NCBI RefSeq assembly: GCF_001570605.1
Contig: NZ_BBXG01000017.1
Coordinates: forward strand, 62,001 to 126,000
Direction: 5' to 3'
Length of the DNA: 64,000 nucleotides
DNA from: Herbidospora cretacea
Lineage (GTDB): Bacteria > Actinomycetota > Actinomycetes > Streptosporangiales > Streptosporangiaceae
Below, piece by piece: positions 43,483 to 58,683 of this stretch; the stretch's first letter is position 1, and each line of letters starts with the position of its first letter. The translations under genes and the position numbers were made by a program. The notes under the pieces are model-generated. The model made no database searches. It was not told the origin of the DNA and saw nothing but the letters and a program-made list of their open reading frames with translations.

Positions 43483-44046
43483 ATGACGCGCATCGGCATC
43501 ATCCTCGGCAGCACCCGGCCCGGCCGCAACGGTGAACAGGTCGCCCGGTGGGTGCTGGAGCACGCCTCGCGGCGCACCGACGCCACCTTCGAGATCATCG
43601 ACCTGCTCGACTACCCGCTCCCGCACTTCGACGAGCCCATGTCCCCCCTCATGGGCCAGTACCAGAACGACCACACCAAGGAGTGGGCCGCCAAGATCGC
43701 CTCCTACGACGGCTACGTCATGGTGACCCCGGAGTACAACCACTCGACCTCGGGCGTGCTGAAGAACGCGATCGACTACCTGTTCGCCGAGTGGAACAAC
43801 AAGGCCTTCGGCGTCGTGTCCTACGGGGGCGTGGGCGGCGCGCGGGCGGCCGAGCACCTGCGGCTGATCGGCGGCGAGCTCAAGATGGCCGACGTGCGCA
43901 CCAACGTCGCGCTGTCGCTGTTCACCGACTTCCTGGAGTTCACCAAGCTCGCGCCCAGCGACTACCAGGTGGCCACCCTCACCACCCTGCTCGACGAGGT
44001 CGTGGCCTGGAGCGCCGCGCTCGCCCCGCTGCGCCGGGCCGCCTGA
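43483..44046 (+). CDS. NADPH-dependent FMN reductase
   Basis: A 187-residue flavodoxin-like reductase. The FMN phosphate loop is IILGSTRPGRNGEQVARWVL, followed by VMVTPEYNHSTSGVLKNAIDYL and FGVVSYGGVGGARAAEHLR. Members reduce FMN, quinones or azo compounds with NADPH. GAGAGG lies upstream of the ATG. It is probably controlled by the HxlR protein encoded just before it. Confidence 0.92.
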   Translation: MTRIGIILGSTRPGRNGEQVARWVLEHASRRTDATFEIIDLLDYPLPHFDEPMSPLMGQYQNDHTKEWAAKIASYDGYVMVTPEYNHSTSGVLKNAIDYLFAEWNNKAFGVVSYGGVGGARAAEHLRLIGGELKMADVRTNVALSLFTDFLEFTKLAPSDYQVATLTTLLDEVVAWSAALAPLRRAA

Positions 44047-44054
44047 CCGGCGGG

Positions 44055-44963
44055 CTAGCGGGTGGCCGACCGGGCCAGCACGACGACCGGGCACGGGGCG
44101 GCCCGGACGAGCTTCAGCGACATGTCGCCGGTGAAGACGCGGCGCACGGGGCCGGCCGAACTCGAACCGCAGAGCAGCAGCTCGCCGGGGATCCACGTGG
44201 TCTCGGCCAGCGCGCGGGCCGCGTCGGGCCCGGCCACCACCTCGGTGCTGACGCCCTGGCGGAGGGCCGCGGTCCGGCGGGGGCCCCGGACGGCGGCCCG
44301 GAGGTCGCGCTCGTACCGGTCGCGGACCTCCTCGATGACGCCCTCCTCCACCTCGGGGGTGCCGTGCTCCGTGAGCAGCACGGTGATCAGGCGCAGGGGG
44401 ACCTCCAGCTTCACCGCCGCCCTGATGGCCAGAGGGAGGGCGTCGTCGCAGGTGGGGGACCTGTGGTAGGCGTAGGTGATGCGGGTCAGGGTGTCCGGCG
44501 GGTCGTTCGCGTAGCCCCTGGGGGCGATGGCCACCGGGGTGCGGGAGGTGTGCAGGAGCTGGTCGGCCGTGCCGCCCACGGCGATGCGGTCGCGGGGGCC
44601 GTGGGGAGCCGAGCCGACGACGATCAGGTCGCACTCCTCCTGGACCGACAGCCGCACCAGACCGAGCGCGGCGCTGCGGTGGGCGGTGGTGGCCGGCTCG
44701 ACGTCGGTCAGCCCGGCCTCCTCGCCGGCCTTGGCGGCGGCGGCCAGCGCCGCGTCCTGCCGCTCGCGCAGGTAGGCCTTCCACTCGGCGTCGACCCGGC
44801 CGGGGCCGGGCGTCTCCCACGTCGTCGGCCGCACGTTCGCCACGATCACGTGGCCGTTCAGCGCCCTGGCGATGACGCCCGACAGTGCCAGGGCGTCGCG
44901 GCCGCGGGCGTCGGGCGCGTACCCGGTGATCATCCTGATCGGGTGGGTGCGGACGGCGGGCAC
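44055..44963 (-). CDS. Universal stress protein, tandem domains
   Basis: A 302-residue protein with two USP domains. The ATP-binding pattern G-2x-G-9x-G-[ST] appears as GSAPHGPRDRIAVGGTADQLL in the first and GSSSAGPVRRVFTGDMSLKL in the second. The start is a GTG at 44963, 6 bases after the arginine deiminase stop, so the two form an operon. Such pairs are seen in hypoxia or stress regulons of actinobacteria; regulation here is not visible. Confidence 0.9.
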   Translation of the reverse strand: MPAVRTHPIRMITGYAPDARGRDALALSGVIARALNGHVIVANVRPTTWETPGPGRVDAEWKAYLRERQDAALAAAAKAGEEAGLTDVEPATTAHRSAALGLVRLSVQEECDLIVVGSAPHGPRDRIAVGGTADQLLHTSRTPVAIAPRGYANDPPDTLTRITYAYHRSPTCDDALPLAIRAAVKLEVPLRLITVLLTEHGTPEVEEGVIEEVRDRYERDLRAAVRGPRRTAALRQGVSTEVVAGPDAARALAETTWIPGELLLCGSSSAGPVRRVFTGDMSLKLVRAAPCPVVVLARSATR

Positions 44964-44969
44964 GGCTGC

Positions 44970-46193
44970 TCAGATCCCGTCGCGGTGCAGCGGGCAGCTC
45001 ATGCAGCGCGGGCCGCCCCGGCCGCGGCCCAGCTCGCTGCCCCGGATCGTGACGACCTCGATCCCGTTGGCCCGCAGGAAGTTGTTGGTGGTGGTGTTGC
45101 GTTCGTACCCGATGACCACGCCGGGCTCGACGGCGAGCACGTTGCAGCCGTCGTCCCACTGCTCGCGCTCGGCGGCGTGCACGTCCTGGGTCGGGGTCAG
45201 CACCCGGATGTCGTCGAGGCCGATGGCGCGGGCGATCGCCCGGTGCATGTCCTCCGGCGGGTGGTCGGTGACCTTGAGCTCCTTCTCGTTGTCACCGGGC
45301 TCGATCGTGTACGACGGCAGCATCCCCAGCCCCGCGTACTTGGTGAACACCCCGACGTCGACGTTGGTCATGACCGTGTCGAGGTGCATGAACGCGCGCG
45401 CCCGCGGCAGCCGCAGCGCCACGATCACCGTGGCCGAACCGGCCGAGAACAGGTTCTTGGCCAGCATCTCGACCGACTGCGCCTGGGTGCGCTCGCTCAT
45501 CCCGACCAGCACGGCCCCCCGCCCGAGGACCAGGACGTCGCCGCCCTCGATGGTGGCGGGCGCCATGGACGTGCCGGGATACCAGACGTGGAAGCGCTCG
45601 TCGGCGAACATCGGGTGGAAGCGGTAGATCGCCTCCATGTTGACCGTCTCGCGCCGCCGGGCCCGCTTGCGCATCGCGTTGACCGAGACGCCGTCGTAGA
45701 CCCAGCACGACGTGTCGCGTGTGTAGAGGTGGTTGGGCAGCGGCGGCAGCACGAAGTCGTCGGCGCCGAGCGTGTGGAAGACCAGCGACTTGGGGTCGCA
45801 GCCGAGCTCCAGGGTCTCCCGCTTGGTCAGCCCGCCGGTCAGGTAGGTCGCCAGCGTGCCGGGGGCCAGCGCGTCGAGGGCGTTGCGGATCTCGTCGGCG
45901 GCCATCGGGCCGATGAACCGATCGTCGACGCCGCCGTCGAGGATGTGTTTGCGGGCCTCGGGGATCTCGGCGGTCTCGCGCAGCAGGTCGTGGAGGAGGG
46001 TGACCCGGACGCCCCGCTCGTTCAGGACCTTCTGGAACTCCTCGTGCTCCTCGACGGCCCGGGCGACCCACAGGACGTCGTCGAAGAGCAGGCCGGTCAT
46101 GTTGGTGGGGGTGAGCCGTTTCAGCGCCAGGTCGGGGGCGTGCAGCAGCACGTGGTGGAGGCGCCCGACCTCGGAGGCGACGGTGAACGTCAT
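44970..46193 (-). CDS. arcA: Arginine deiminase
   Basis: A 407-residue guanidino-modifying enzyme from the ATG at 46193 (a GTG at 46214 is also open). Family motifs are [72 protein letters not shown] and the catalytic Cys in [13 protein letters not shown]. It hydrolyses arginine to citrulline and ammonia. ArcB, ArcC and the ArcD antiporter are not in the window, so the full ATP-yielding pathway is not encoded here. Confidence 0.95.
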   Translation of the reverse strand: MTFTVASEVGRLHHVLLHAPDLALKRLTPTNMTGLLFDDVLWVARAVEEHEEFQKVLNERGVRVTLLHDLLRETAEIPEARKHILDGGVDDRFIGPMAADEIRNALDALAPGTLATYLTGGLTKRETLELGCDPKSLVFHTLGADDFVLPPLPNHLYTRDTSCWVYDGVSVNAMRKRARRRETVNMEAIYRFHPMFADERFHVWYPGTSMAPATIEGGDVLVLGRGAVLVGMSERTQAQSVEMLAKNLFSAGSATVIVALRLPRARAFMHLDTVMTNVDVGVFTKYAGLGMLPSYTIEPGDNEKELKVTDHPPEDMHRAIARAIGLDDIRVLTPTQDVHAAEREQWDDGCNVLAVEPGVVIGYERNTTTNNFLRANGIEVVTIRGSELGRGRGGPRCMSCPLHRDGI

Positions 46194-46230
46194 GTCCGGC
46201 GACCTGCCCGTCACCGAATGTGGTCAAACG

Positions 46231-46458
46231 CTAGTTGATCGCCATGAAGGGCATCAGAAAGGCCGTTATCAGCACGATTCCGGCTACGGCCATGGCGGGA
46301 CGGCCGGTCATGAAGGCCGGGAGGATGGGGACCTCCCGATCCTGGGCCCGATCCTGGGAGCCGTGTTCGGCGAGGTCCTGGGCGAGCTGGGGGTCGCTCC
46401 GGCGGAAATGGCCCGCGATCTCGTCGAGAACGCGCCGCTCGGCCCGGGACAGCCTCAT
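46231..46458 (-). CDS. DUF3040 membrane protein
   Basis: A 75-residue protein from the ATG at 46458, with GAAGGA upstream. The N-terminus LSRAERRVLDEIAGHFRRSDPQLAQDL is the DUF3040 signature. A hydrophobic segment near the C-terminus (AMAVAGIVLITAFLMPFMA) is a single membrane helix. Most DUF3040 proteins have two helices, so this is a short version. Function unknown. Confidence 0.85.
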   Translation of the reverse strand: MRLSRAERRVLDEIAGHFRRSDPQLAQDLAEHGSQDRAQDREVPILPAFMTGRPAMAVAGIVLITAFLMPFMAIN

Positions 46459-46573
46459 GTGATCTTCCTTCAGTTGGCGAAACCGTGAAGGAAGTTTTAG
46501 CGTTATTTGTCCGAAATGACCAGACTTTGACCTGGTGCGATCACCCCGGCTCGCGGATGGGGTGATCGCGGGG

Positions 46574-47068
46574 TCAGAACGACTCGACGGCGCGGCGGGC
46601 CTCGGCGTCGAGAACACCCCAGGCGATGAACTCCTCGGTCAGCTCGGCCGGGGACCGGTCGTAGATGACGGCCAGGGACCGCAGGTCCTCCTGGCGGATG
46701 CTCAGCACCTTGCCGTTGTAGTCACCACGCTGCGACTGGATCGTCTGCGCATATCGGGCCAGCGGGCCGGCCTTGTCCTTCGGCAACTGGCTGAGGCGCT
46801 CAAGATCGATCACGAGCTTCGGCGTGGGCAGCAACGGTGAGGGCGCGGCGCCCCCGGGAAGCAGCTCGGACACCGGCACCCCGTAGAAATCGGCCAGCTC
46901 GGCGAGCTTCTGCACGGTCACCGCGCGGTCGCCACGCTCGTAGGAGCCCACCACGACGGCCTTCCAGCGGCCGCGGGACTTCTCCTCCACCCCGTGCAGC
47001 GACAAACCCTGCTGTGTTCGGATCGCGCGCAGCCGCGCGCCAAGCGACTTGGCGTAGTCAGACGGCAT
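46574..47068 (-). CDS. bldD: Developmental master regulator BldD
   Basis: A 164-residue regulator. The N-terminal helix-turn-helix reads YAKSLGARLRAIRTQQGLSL and GSYERGDRAVTVQKLAELADFYGVPVSELLPG. The C-terminal domain contains the complete cyclic di-GMP motif RGD-x8-RQED (within QSQRGDYNGKVLSIRQEDLR), which holds the ligand tetramer that dimerises BldD in Streptomyces. It represses sporulation genes during vegetative growth. The frame is open to 47119, but homology begins at MPSDYAKSL. It diverges from the pyr operon, the arrangement known in Streptomyces. Confidence 0.96.
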   Translation of the reverse strand: MPSDYAKSLGARLRAIRTQQGLSLHGVEEKSRGRWKAVVVGSYERGDRAVTVQKLAELADFYGVPVSELLPGGAAPSPLLPTPKLVIDLERLSQLPKDKAGPLARYAQTIQSQRGDYNGKVLSIRQEDLRSLAVIYDRSPAELTEEFIAWGVLDAEARRAVESF

Positions 47069-48926
<1,858 letters not shown>

Positions 48927-48930
<4 letters not shown>

Positions 48931-50216
48931 TCGTGATCAGGAACGCCCGCATACTGGGCGGCGAGCCGCGCGACATCCTCATCGCGAACGGGCTGATCTC
49001 CGAGATCGGCGCCGGTCTCGGCGGCGAGACGGTCATCGAGGCCGAGGGGCTCATCGCCCTGCCGGGCCTCGTCGACCTGCACACCCACCTGCGCGAGCCC
49101 GGCCGCGAAGACGCCGAGACCGTCGAGACGGGCACCCGCGCCGCCGCCATGGGCGGTTTCACCGCCGTCCACGCGATGGCCAACACCTCGCCCGTGGCCG
49201 ACACGGCCGGCGTGGTCGAGCAGGTCTGGCGGCGCGGCCAGGAGGCCGGCCACTGCGACGTCCACCCCGTCGGGGCGGTGACCAGCGGGCTGGAGGGCAA
49301 GCACCTGGCCGAGCTCGGCGCGATGGCCGACTCCCAGGCCCGCGTGCGGGTCTTCTCCGACGACGGCAAGTGCGTCAGCGACGCCGTGCTGATGCGGCGG
49401 GCGCTGGAGTACGTGAAGGCCTTCGACGGCGTCGTCGCCCAGCACGCCCAGGAGCCGCGCCTGACCGAGGGCGCGCAGCTCAACGAGGGCGAGGTCTCGG
49501 GGCGGCTCGGGCTCACCGGGTGGCCGGCGGTCGCCGAGGAGGCGATCATCGCGCGTGACTGCCTGCTCGCGGCCCACGTGGGGTCGCGCCTGCACGTCTG
49601 CCACGTGTCGACCGCGGGTTCGGTCGAGATCATCCGGTGGGCCAAGTCCAAGGGCTGGAACGTGACCGCCGAGGTCACCCCCCACCACCTGCTGCTGACC
49701 GACGGGTGCGCCGAGGCGTCGCCGGTGGGGCCGTACAACCCGATCTACAAGGTCAACCCGCCGCTGCGCACGCAGGAGGACGTGACCGCCCTGCGCGAGG
49801 CCCTCGCCGACGGCACGATCGACTGCGTCGCGACCGACCACGCGCCCCACCCGGTCGAGGACAAGGAGACCGAGTGGGCCGCGGCGGCCATGGGCATGAT
49901 CGGCCTGGAGACGGCGCTCAGCGTCGTCCAGGAGGCCATGGTCGAGACCGGCCTGCTCGACTGGGCCGGCGTCGCCGACCGCATGTCCTTCCGCCCGGCG
50001 CGTATCGGCCGCCTCTCGGGGCAGGGGTTGCCGCTCGAGGTCGGCGCCCCGGCGAACATCACCCTCTACGACCCGGCGGTCCGCACGCCGGTCGACCCGA
50101 CGGCGATGGTGTCCCGCAGCCGCAACACGCCCTACCAGGGCCTGACCCTGCCCGGCCGCGTCGTGGCGACCTTCCTTCGGGGTCGCCCCACCGTTCTTGA
50201 TGGGAAGCTTGTATGA
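48927..50216 (+). CDS. pyrC: Dihydroorotase
   Basis: A 429-residue type I dihydroorotase from a GTG at 48927 that overlaps the pyrB stop. Zinc ligands lie in [18 protein letters not shown], and further motifs are [41 protein letters not shown] and [15 protein letters not shown]. The usual carboxylated Lys is replaced by Asp in FSDDGK, as in bacterial type I enzymes of this subgroup. It closes carbamoyl aspartate to dihydroorotate. Confidence 0.95.
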
Positions 50217-51308
50217 CCGCTCTCTTGGTTCTGGAAGACGGGCGCGTCTTCGAAGGCGTGTCCTACGGCGCCGTCGGGGAGACGTTCGGGGAGATGGTCT
50301 TCAACACCGGGATGACCGGTTACCAGGAGACCCTCACCGACCCGTCCTACCACCGGCAGATCGTCGCGATGACGGCGCCGCACATCGGCAACACCGGCGT
50401 CAACGACGAGGACCCCGAGTCGGGCCGCGTCTGGGTCGCCGGTTACGTCGTCCGCGAGCCCGCCCGCGTCCACTCCAACTGGCGCGCCAACCGGTCGCTC
50501 GACGACTACCTGCGCGAGCAGGGCGTGGTCGGGATCGCCATGCGCGGCACCCGCGCCCTCACCCGCCACCTGCGCGAACGCGGCGCGATGCGGGCCGGCA
50601 TCTTCTCGGGGGACGCGCTGCCCCCCGTACGGGAACTGGTGGAGAAGGTCCGCACCAGCCCCGAGATGACCGGCGCCGACCTCGCGGCCGAGGTCGCGAC
50701 CACCGAGGCCTATGTGGTCCCGGCGATCGGCGAGAAACGGTTCACCGTCGCCGCCGTCGACCTCGGGATCAAGGGCATGACCCCCCACCGCATGGCCGAG
50801 CGCGGCTGTGAGGTGCACGTGCTGCCCGCCACGGCCACCGTCGAGGAGATCCTCGCGGTCGCCCCCGACGGCGTGTTCTTCTCGAACGGGCCGGGCGACC
50901 CCGCCGCCGCCGACCACGCCGTCGCGACGCTGCGCGGCGTGCTCGACGCCGGGAAGCCGTTCTTCGGCATCTGCTTCGGCAACCAGATCCTCGGCCGCGC
51001 GCTGGGGCTCGGGACCTACAAGCTCCGCTACGGCCACCGCGGCGTCAACCAGCCGGTCCAGGACCGCCGCACGGGCAAGGTCGAGATCAGCGCCCACAAC
51101 CACGGCTTCGCCGTCGACGCCCCCCTCGACGGCCCCTTCGACACCCCCTACGGGCGGGCCGAAGTCAGCCACGTCAACCTGAACGACGACTGCGTCGAGG
51201 GCCTGCGGCTGCTCGACCGGCCCGTGTTCAGCGTGCAATACCACCCCGAGGCCGCCGCCGGACCCCACGACGCGGCCTACCTGTTCGACGAGTTCTGTGA
51301 GGTCATGG

Positions 51309-51316
<8 letters not shown>
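50213..51316 (+). CDS. carA: Carbamoyl-phosphate synthase small (glutaminase) subunit
   Basis: A 367-residue class I amidotransferase. The catalytic Cys is in [17 protein letters not shown], and the His-Glu pair is in [14 protein letters not shown]. The N-terminal [14 protein letters not shown] and [17 protein letters not shown] are typical of CarA. It supplies ammonia to CarB. Its ATG overlaps the pyrC stop, and its stop lies 8 bases inside carB. Confidence 0.96.
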
Positions 51317-54587
<3,271 letters not shown>

Positions 54588-54601
54588 CAAGGGAGTTCGA
54601 C

Positions 54602-55462
54602 GTGGCCGGGAGCCCGGTGCAGGTGACGGGGACGGTGCTGACCATGCGCCGGGTCGACGCCTACCACGCGATGACCGTCGTCGCGCCGGGCATCGCCGAC
54701 CGCTTCCGGCCCGGCCACTTCGTCACCGTCGCCGTGGGCGGGCCGCGCACCTCCACCCTGACCCGGCGGGCCTTCGCCGTCCACGACGTGAAGCCCGACT
54801 ACGGCGGCACGGTCGAGCTGGTCTTCACGGTGCGCGGCGCCGGCACCGCCTGGCTGGCCGACCGCCGCGCCCGCGACCCGCTCGACCTGATCGGGCCGCT
54901 GGGCCGGCCCTTCCCGCTCCCGCGCGACCCCGCCTCGTGCCTGCTGGTCGGCTCCGAATACGGGGCCGCCGGCCTGTTCGCCCTGGCCGACGCGCTCCAG
55001 CAGCGCAACTGCCGGGTCGACTTCGTGCTGGGCGCCGCCTCCTCCGACCGGGTCTTCGGCGCCCTGCGCGCCCGCCGGATGGCCGAGACGGCGACCCTCA
55101 CGACCCGCGACGGCTCCCTGGGCGTACGGGGGTCGGTGGTCGACGTCCTGCCCGGCGTGATCGCCGACACCCACGCCGACGTCGTCTACGCCGCCGGGCC
55201 GATGGCGACGCTCGGCGGGGTCACCGCCGTGTGCGCCGACCTCGACATCCCCGTGCAGGTCAGCGTCGAGGAGCTGATGGCGTGCGGCATCGGCGTCTGC
55301 ATGACCTGCACCGTTCCCGTGATCGGCGACGACGGCGTCACCCGGATGACCAGGGCCTGCGTCGACGGCCCCGTCTTCCGCGGCGAGCGGGTCCGCTTCG
55401 GCGACCTCGGCACGATCCCCTTCGACGCCCACGGCGCGCCGGGAGGCGACCGTGCCCGCTGA
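54602..55462 (+). CDS. pyrK: Dihydroorotate dehydrogenase electron transfer subunit
   Basis: A 286-residue flavin-iron-sulfur protein from a GTG at 54602, 14 bases after carB. The FAD motif RAFAVHD follows a ferredoxin-reductase barrel, SCLLVGSEYGAAGLFALA binds NAD, and the 2Fe-2S cluster is formed by CGIGVCMTCTVP with a further Cys in TRACVDGP. Together with PyrD it forms a class 1B dihydroorotate dehydrogenase using NAD. Its 3' end overlaps pyrD by 11 bases. Confidence 0.93.
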   Translation: MAGSPVQVTGTVLTMRRVDAYHAMTVVAPGIADRFRPGHFVTVAVGGPRTSTLTRRAFAVHDVKPDYGGTVELVFTVRGAGTAWLADRRARDPLDLIGPLGRPFPLPRDPASCLLVGSEYGAAGLFALADALQQRNCRVDFVLGAASSDRVFGALRARRMAETATLTTRDGSLGVRGSVVDVLPGVIADTHADVVYAAGPMATLGGVTAVCADLDIPVQVSVEELMACGIGVCMTCTVPVIGDDGVTRMTRACVDGPVFRGERVRFGDLGTIPFDAHGAPGGDRAR

Positions 55463-56411
55463 CATGCGCACCTACCTGGCGCACGTCGAGCTGCCCAACC
55501 CCATCCTGACCGCCGCCGGCTGCGCCGGGACCGGCCGCGAGCTGGCCCCCTTCGCCGACGTGACCCGTCTGGGGGCCCTGACGACCCCCACGATCACGAT
55601 GTCGCCCCGGGCGGGCCGGCCCACCCCCCGCATGGCCGAGACGCCCTCAGGGCTTCTCAACGCCGTGGGGCTCCAGGGGCCCGGCATCGAGGCGTTCCTC
55701 AGCCGCGAGCTGCCCTGGCTGGCCGAGCGGGGCGTCCGGACCGTGGTGTCGATCGGCGGCGGCAGCGTCGCCGAGTTCTCCGCGCTGGCCCGCAAGCTCA
55801 CCGGGGCCCCCGGCGTGACCGCTCTCGAGGTCAACCTGTCGTGCCCCAACGTCGAGGACCGGGGCCGCGTCTTCGCCCGCGACCCCTCGGCCGCCGGTGA
55901 GGTCGTCTCGGCGGTCCGGACCGGCGCCCGCTACGACCTGCCCGTGATCGCCAAGCTGGCGCCCGACGTGGCCGACGTGGTCGCCATCGCCAAGGCCTGC
56001 GTCGACGGCGGGGCCGAGGCCCTGTCGATGATCAACAACCCGGTCGGCATGGCCATCGACGTCGACCGGATGCGCCCGGCCCTGGCCGCCGGGACCGGCG
56101 GCCTGTCCGGCCCCGCCATCAGGCCGCTGGCCGTCAAGGCCGTGTGGCAGGTGCACGCCGCCCTGCCCGGCACCCCCGTCATCGGCATGGGCGGCGTCAC
56201 GAGCGGCCGCGACGCCCTTGAGCTGGTCCTGGCCGGAGCGTGCGCGGTCGCGGTGGGTACGGTCCTGTTCCACGACCCGTACGCCGGGCACCGCGTGCTG
56301 AGAGAGCTGGAGGAACTCCTCCAGGAGCGCGGCTTCGACCGGCTCGCCGACGCGGTGGGACTGGCCCACCGCCCGTCCCACCGCACCGATCGTGAGGAGA
56401 GTTCCCTGTGA
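55452..56411 (+). CDS. pyrD: Dihydroorotate dehydrogenase, class 1B catalytic subunit
   Basis: A 319-residue FMN barrel from a GTG at 55452. The catalytic base is the Cys in [13 protein letters not shown]; class 2 enzymes have Ser. [58 protein letters not shown] and [21 protein letters not shown] are conserved. It oxidises dihydroorotate to orotate and passes electrons to PyrK. The pyrK neighbour and the Cys agree on class 1B. Confidence 0.95.
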   Translation: MPADMRTYLAHVELPNPILTAAGCAGTGRELAPFADVTRLGALTTPTITMSPRAGRPTPRMAETPSGLLNAVGLQGPGIEAFLSRELPWLAERGVRTVVSIGGGSVAEFSALARKLTGAPGVTALEVNLSCPNVEDRGRVFARDPSAAGEVVSAVRTGARYDLPVIAKLAPDVADVVAIAKACVDGGAEALSMINNPVGMAIDVDRMRPALAAGTGGLSGPAIRPLAVKAVWQVHAALPGTPVIGMGGVTSGRDALELVLAGACAVAVGTVLFHDPYAGHRVLRELEELLQERGFDRLADAVGLAHRPSHRTDREESSL

Positions 56412-57112
56412 CGCCCGCACCCATCGCCGTCGCCCTGGACGCGCCCGACCTGGAGACCGCGGCCCGCTGGGCGAGCCTGGTGACCCCGCACGTCTCGACC
56501 GTCAAGGTCGGCCTCGAACTGTACCTGCGGTACGGACCGGACGTGATCGCCTCCGTCCGGGGAGCCAGCGGCGTGTCGGTCTTCCTCGACCTGAAGCTCC
56601 ACGACATCCCGAACACCGTCGCCGGGGCCACCAAGGCCGTCGCCCGCCTGAAGCCGGCGTTCCTGACGGTGCACGCCTCCGGCGGGGCCGCGATGATCCG
56701 GGCGGCCGTCGAGGCGGCCCCTCAGACGCGCATCGCGGCCGTCACGGTGCTCACCTCGCTCTCCGAGGCCGACCTGGCCGCCATCGGGCTCCAGGGGCCG
56801 CCTCAGGACGCCGTACGCCGTCTCGCCGCCCTCGCGGTGGGGGCGGGGGCCCAGGCGCTCGTCTGCTCGCCCATGGAGGTCGCGGCCGTCCGGGCCGAGG
56901 TGGGGGAGGGCATCACGCTCATCACCCCCGGCGTCCGCCCGGCGGGGGCCGACTCGCAGGACCAGGCGCGCGTCGCGACCCCCGAGAGAGCCCTTGCCGA
57001 CGGCGCGGACCTCCTCGTGATCGGACGCCCGATCACCGGCTCGGCCGACCCCGGCGCGAGCGCCGCGGCCATCGCCGCGGCCCTGAGGCGCACATCACTG
57101 TCCCGCCCCTGA
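56408..57112 (+). CDS. pyrF: Orotidine 5'-phosphate decarboxylase
   Basis: A 234-residue barrel from a GTG at 56408 overlapping the pyrD stop. The catalytic Asp-Lys-Asp array is [68 protein letters not shown] and [10 protein letters not shown] complete the family pattern. It makes UMP. It is the last pyr gene here; pyrE, needed just before it, is not in the window. Confidence 0.96.
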   Translation: MTPAPIAVALDAPDLETAARWASLVTPHVSTVKVGLELYLRYGPDVIASVRGASGVSVFLDLKLHDIPNTVAGATKAVARLKPAFLTVHASGGAAMIRAAVEAAPQTRIAAVTVLTSLSEADLAAIGLQGPPQDAVRRLAALAVGAGAQALVCSPMEVAAVRAEVGEGITLITPGVRPAGADSQDQARVATPERALADGADLLVIGRPITGSADPGASAAAIAAALRRTSLSRP

Positions 57113-57273
57113 TGAGGCCGTTTTCGTCGACGCACAGTTAAATTCTGATTACTGGGCGTAGTTTATTTGGATTTCTTTGCTAGAAACAGGTCTTGACGTT
57201 GCCGGATGGGGCAAGGACCAGCTAATTTCCCCTCTCGTCCGAGTACATCGACAGAAATTCGAGGTGACCCGGC

Positions 57274-57597
57274 GTGGCTCTTCCTCCCCTGACCCCCGAG
57301 CAGCGCGCCGCAGCACTTGAGAAGGCTGCGAAGGCCCGCAAGGAGCGTGCTGAGGTCAAGAACCGCCTCAAGCATGGCGCGGTGTCTCTTGCCGAGGTGC
57401 TCAAGGATGGGCAGACCGATGACGTCATCGGCAAGATGAAGGTCTCGGCTCTGCTTGAGTCGCTCCCTGGCGTGGGCAAGGTCCGCGCCAAGCAGCTGAT
57501 GGAACGTCTTGGTATCGCCGAATCCCGCCGCGTGCGCGGACTTGGCGCCAACCAGCGCGCTTCTCTGGAGCGCGAATTCGGTGGCGCGGAAAGCTGA
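57274..57597 (+). CDS. mihF: Mycobacterial-type integration host factor
   Basis: A 107-residue DNA-bending nucleoid protein from a GTG at 57274 with GAGGTGA upstream. LPPLTPEQRAAALEKAAKARKERAEVKNRLK is the N-terminal helix and LESLPGVGKVRAKQLMERLGIAESRRVRGLG the helix-two-turn-helix DNA-binding part. It uses more mixed codons (CTT, CTC, GGT) than its neighbours, as expected of a very highly expressed gene. A 160-base AT-richer region upstream carries its promoter. Confidence 0.96.
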   Translation: MALPPLTPEQRAAALEKAAKARKERAEVKNRLKHGAVSLAEVLKDGQTDDVIGKMKVSALLESLPGVGKVRAKQLMERLGIAESRRVRGLGANQRASLEREFGGAES

Positions 57598-57657
57598 GGC
57601 TACGCTTCGGCCATCCCCGGGGATGGCCGGGGTCCGCGTCACATCTGGGGGCATTGA

Positions 57658-58305
57658 GTGACCACGACGTCCTGGTCCGACGGCAATACGGCTCACGAGG
57701 CCGCGGAGACCGGAGGGGACGGGACGCGATACGGTTGCCCCATGCCTCTGACACGCCTGACGGTCCTGTCGGGGCCGTCCGGCGTCGGCAAGTCCACGGT
57801 CGTCGCCGAGCTCCGGCGGGCACACCCAGAGGTGTGGCTGTCGGTCTCGGTGACCACCAGGAAACCCCGCCCCGGCGAGATTCACGGGGTGGAATATTAC
57901 TTCGCCGACGACGCCGAGTTCGATCGGCTCATCGCCGGCGGAGACCTGCTGGAGTGGGCCGAGTTCGCCGGCAACCGCTACGGCACCCCACGCGCCGCGG
58001 TCGAGGAACGCCTGTCCAAGGGCGAGCCCACCCTCCTGGAGATCGACCTCCAGGGAGCGCGCCAGGTCCGGGCCAGCATGCCCGAGGCCCTGCTCGTCTT
58101 CCTCGCCCCGCCGACCTGGGAAGAGCTCGAACGCCGCCTGCGCGGACGGGGCACCGAACCACCCGACGTGATCGCCCGCCGCCTCGAGGCCGGGCAGATC
58201 GAGATGGCGGCCGAGAAAGAGTTCGACCTCACCCTTGTCAACACGTCGGTGCAAGAGGTATGTCGGCGGCTGATAGATTTGATGGCTGACGATCCGACTA
58301 GCTAG
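57658..58305 (+). CDS. gmk: Guanylate kinase
   Basis: A 215-residue kinase if the GTG at 57658, preceded by GGGGG, is used. An ATG at 57742 would begin at [11 protein letters not shown], where homology to other Gmk proteins starts, so the first 28 residues are uncertain. The P-loop is [34 protein letters not shown] binds GMP, followed by [14 protein letters not shown] and [13 protein letters not shown]. It converts GMP to GDP. Confidence 0.94.
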   Translation: MTTTSWSDGNTAHEAAETGGDGTRYGCPMPLTRLTVLSGPSGVGKSTVVAELRRAHPEVWLSVSVTTRKPRPGEIHGVEYYFADDAEFDRLIAGGDLLEWAEFAGNRYGTPRAAVEERLSKGEPTLLEIDLQGARQVRASMPEALLVFLAPPTWEELERRLRGRGTEPPDVIARRLEAGQIEMAAEKEFDLTLVNTSVQEVCRRLIDLMADDPTS

Positions 58306-58317
58306 GGGACCCGCACT

Positions 58318-58587
58318 GTGACCACCAGCGCCGCCTATTCCGAGGGCATCACCAACCCGTCGATCGACTCGCTCCTCGACGTCGTCGACAGCAAGTACAG
58401 CCTGGTGATCATGGGCGCCAAGCGCGCGCGTCAGATCAACGCCTACTACTCGCAGCTGGGCGAAGGCCTCCTGGAGTACGTCGGCCCCCTGGTCGAGACC
58501 CACGCCCAGGAGAAGCCGCTCTCGATCGCGCTCCGCGAGGTCTCCGAGGGCCTGCTGACCTCTGAGCCCATCGAAGGCGCTGTGTAA
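58318..58587 (+). CDS. rpoZ: RNA polymerase omega subunit
   Basis: An 89-residue omega subunit from a GTG at 58318, 12 bases after gmk. [34 protein letters not shown] is the conserved core, and the C-terminal [15 protein letters not shown] is typical of actinobacteria. The last codons (GGC GCT GTG TAA) are also the first bases of a short tandem repeat that continues into the intergenic DNA. Confidence 0.96.
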   Translation: MTTSAAYSEGITNPSIDSLLDVVDSKYSLVIMGAKRARQINAYYSQLGEGLLEYVGPLVETHAQEKPLSIALREVSEGLLTSEPIEGAV

Positions 58588-58683
58588 CTGGCGCGTGCTT
58601 CGCACGCGCGGGCGCTGTGTCTGATGGCGCGTGCTCCGCACGCGCGGGCGCTGTGTCTGATGGCGCGTGCTTCGCACGCGCGG
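58576..58683. repeat. Three tandem 35-36 bp repeats with identical hairpins at the rpoZ 3' end
   Basis: Units begin at 58576, 58611 and 58647, each starting GGCGCTGTGT. Each carries a perfect 8-bp hairpin GCGCGTGC-N3-GCACGCGC (58591-58609, 58627-58645, 58663-58681). The first unit starts inside the last codons of rpoZ, so the array arose by duplication of the gene end. The first hairpin may be the rpoZ terminator. Confidence 0.85.
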
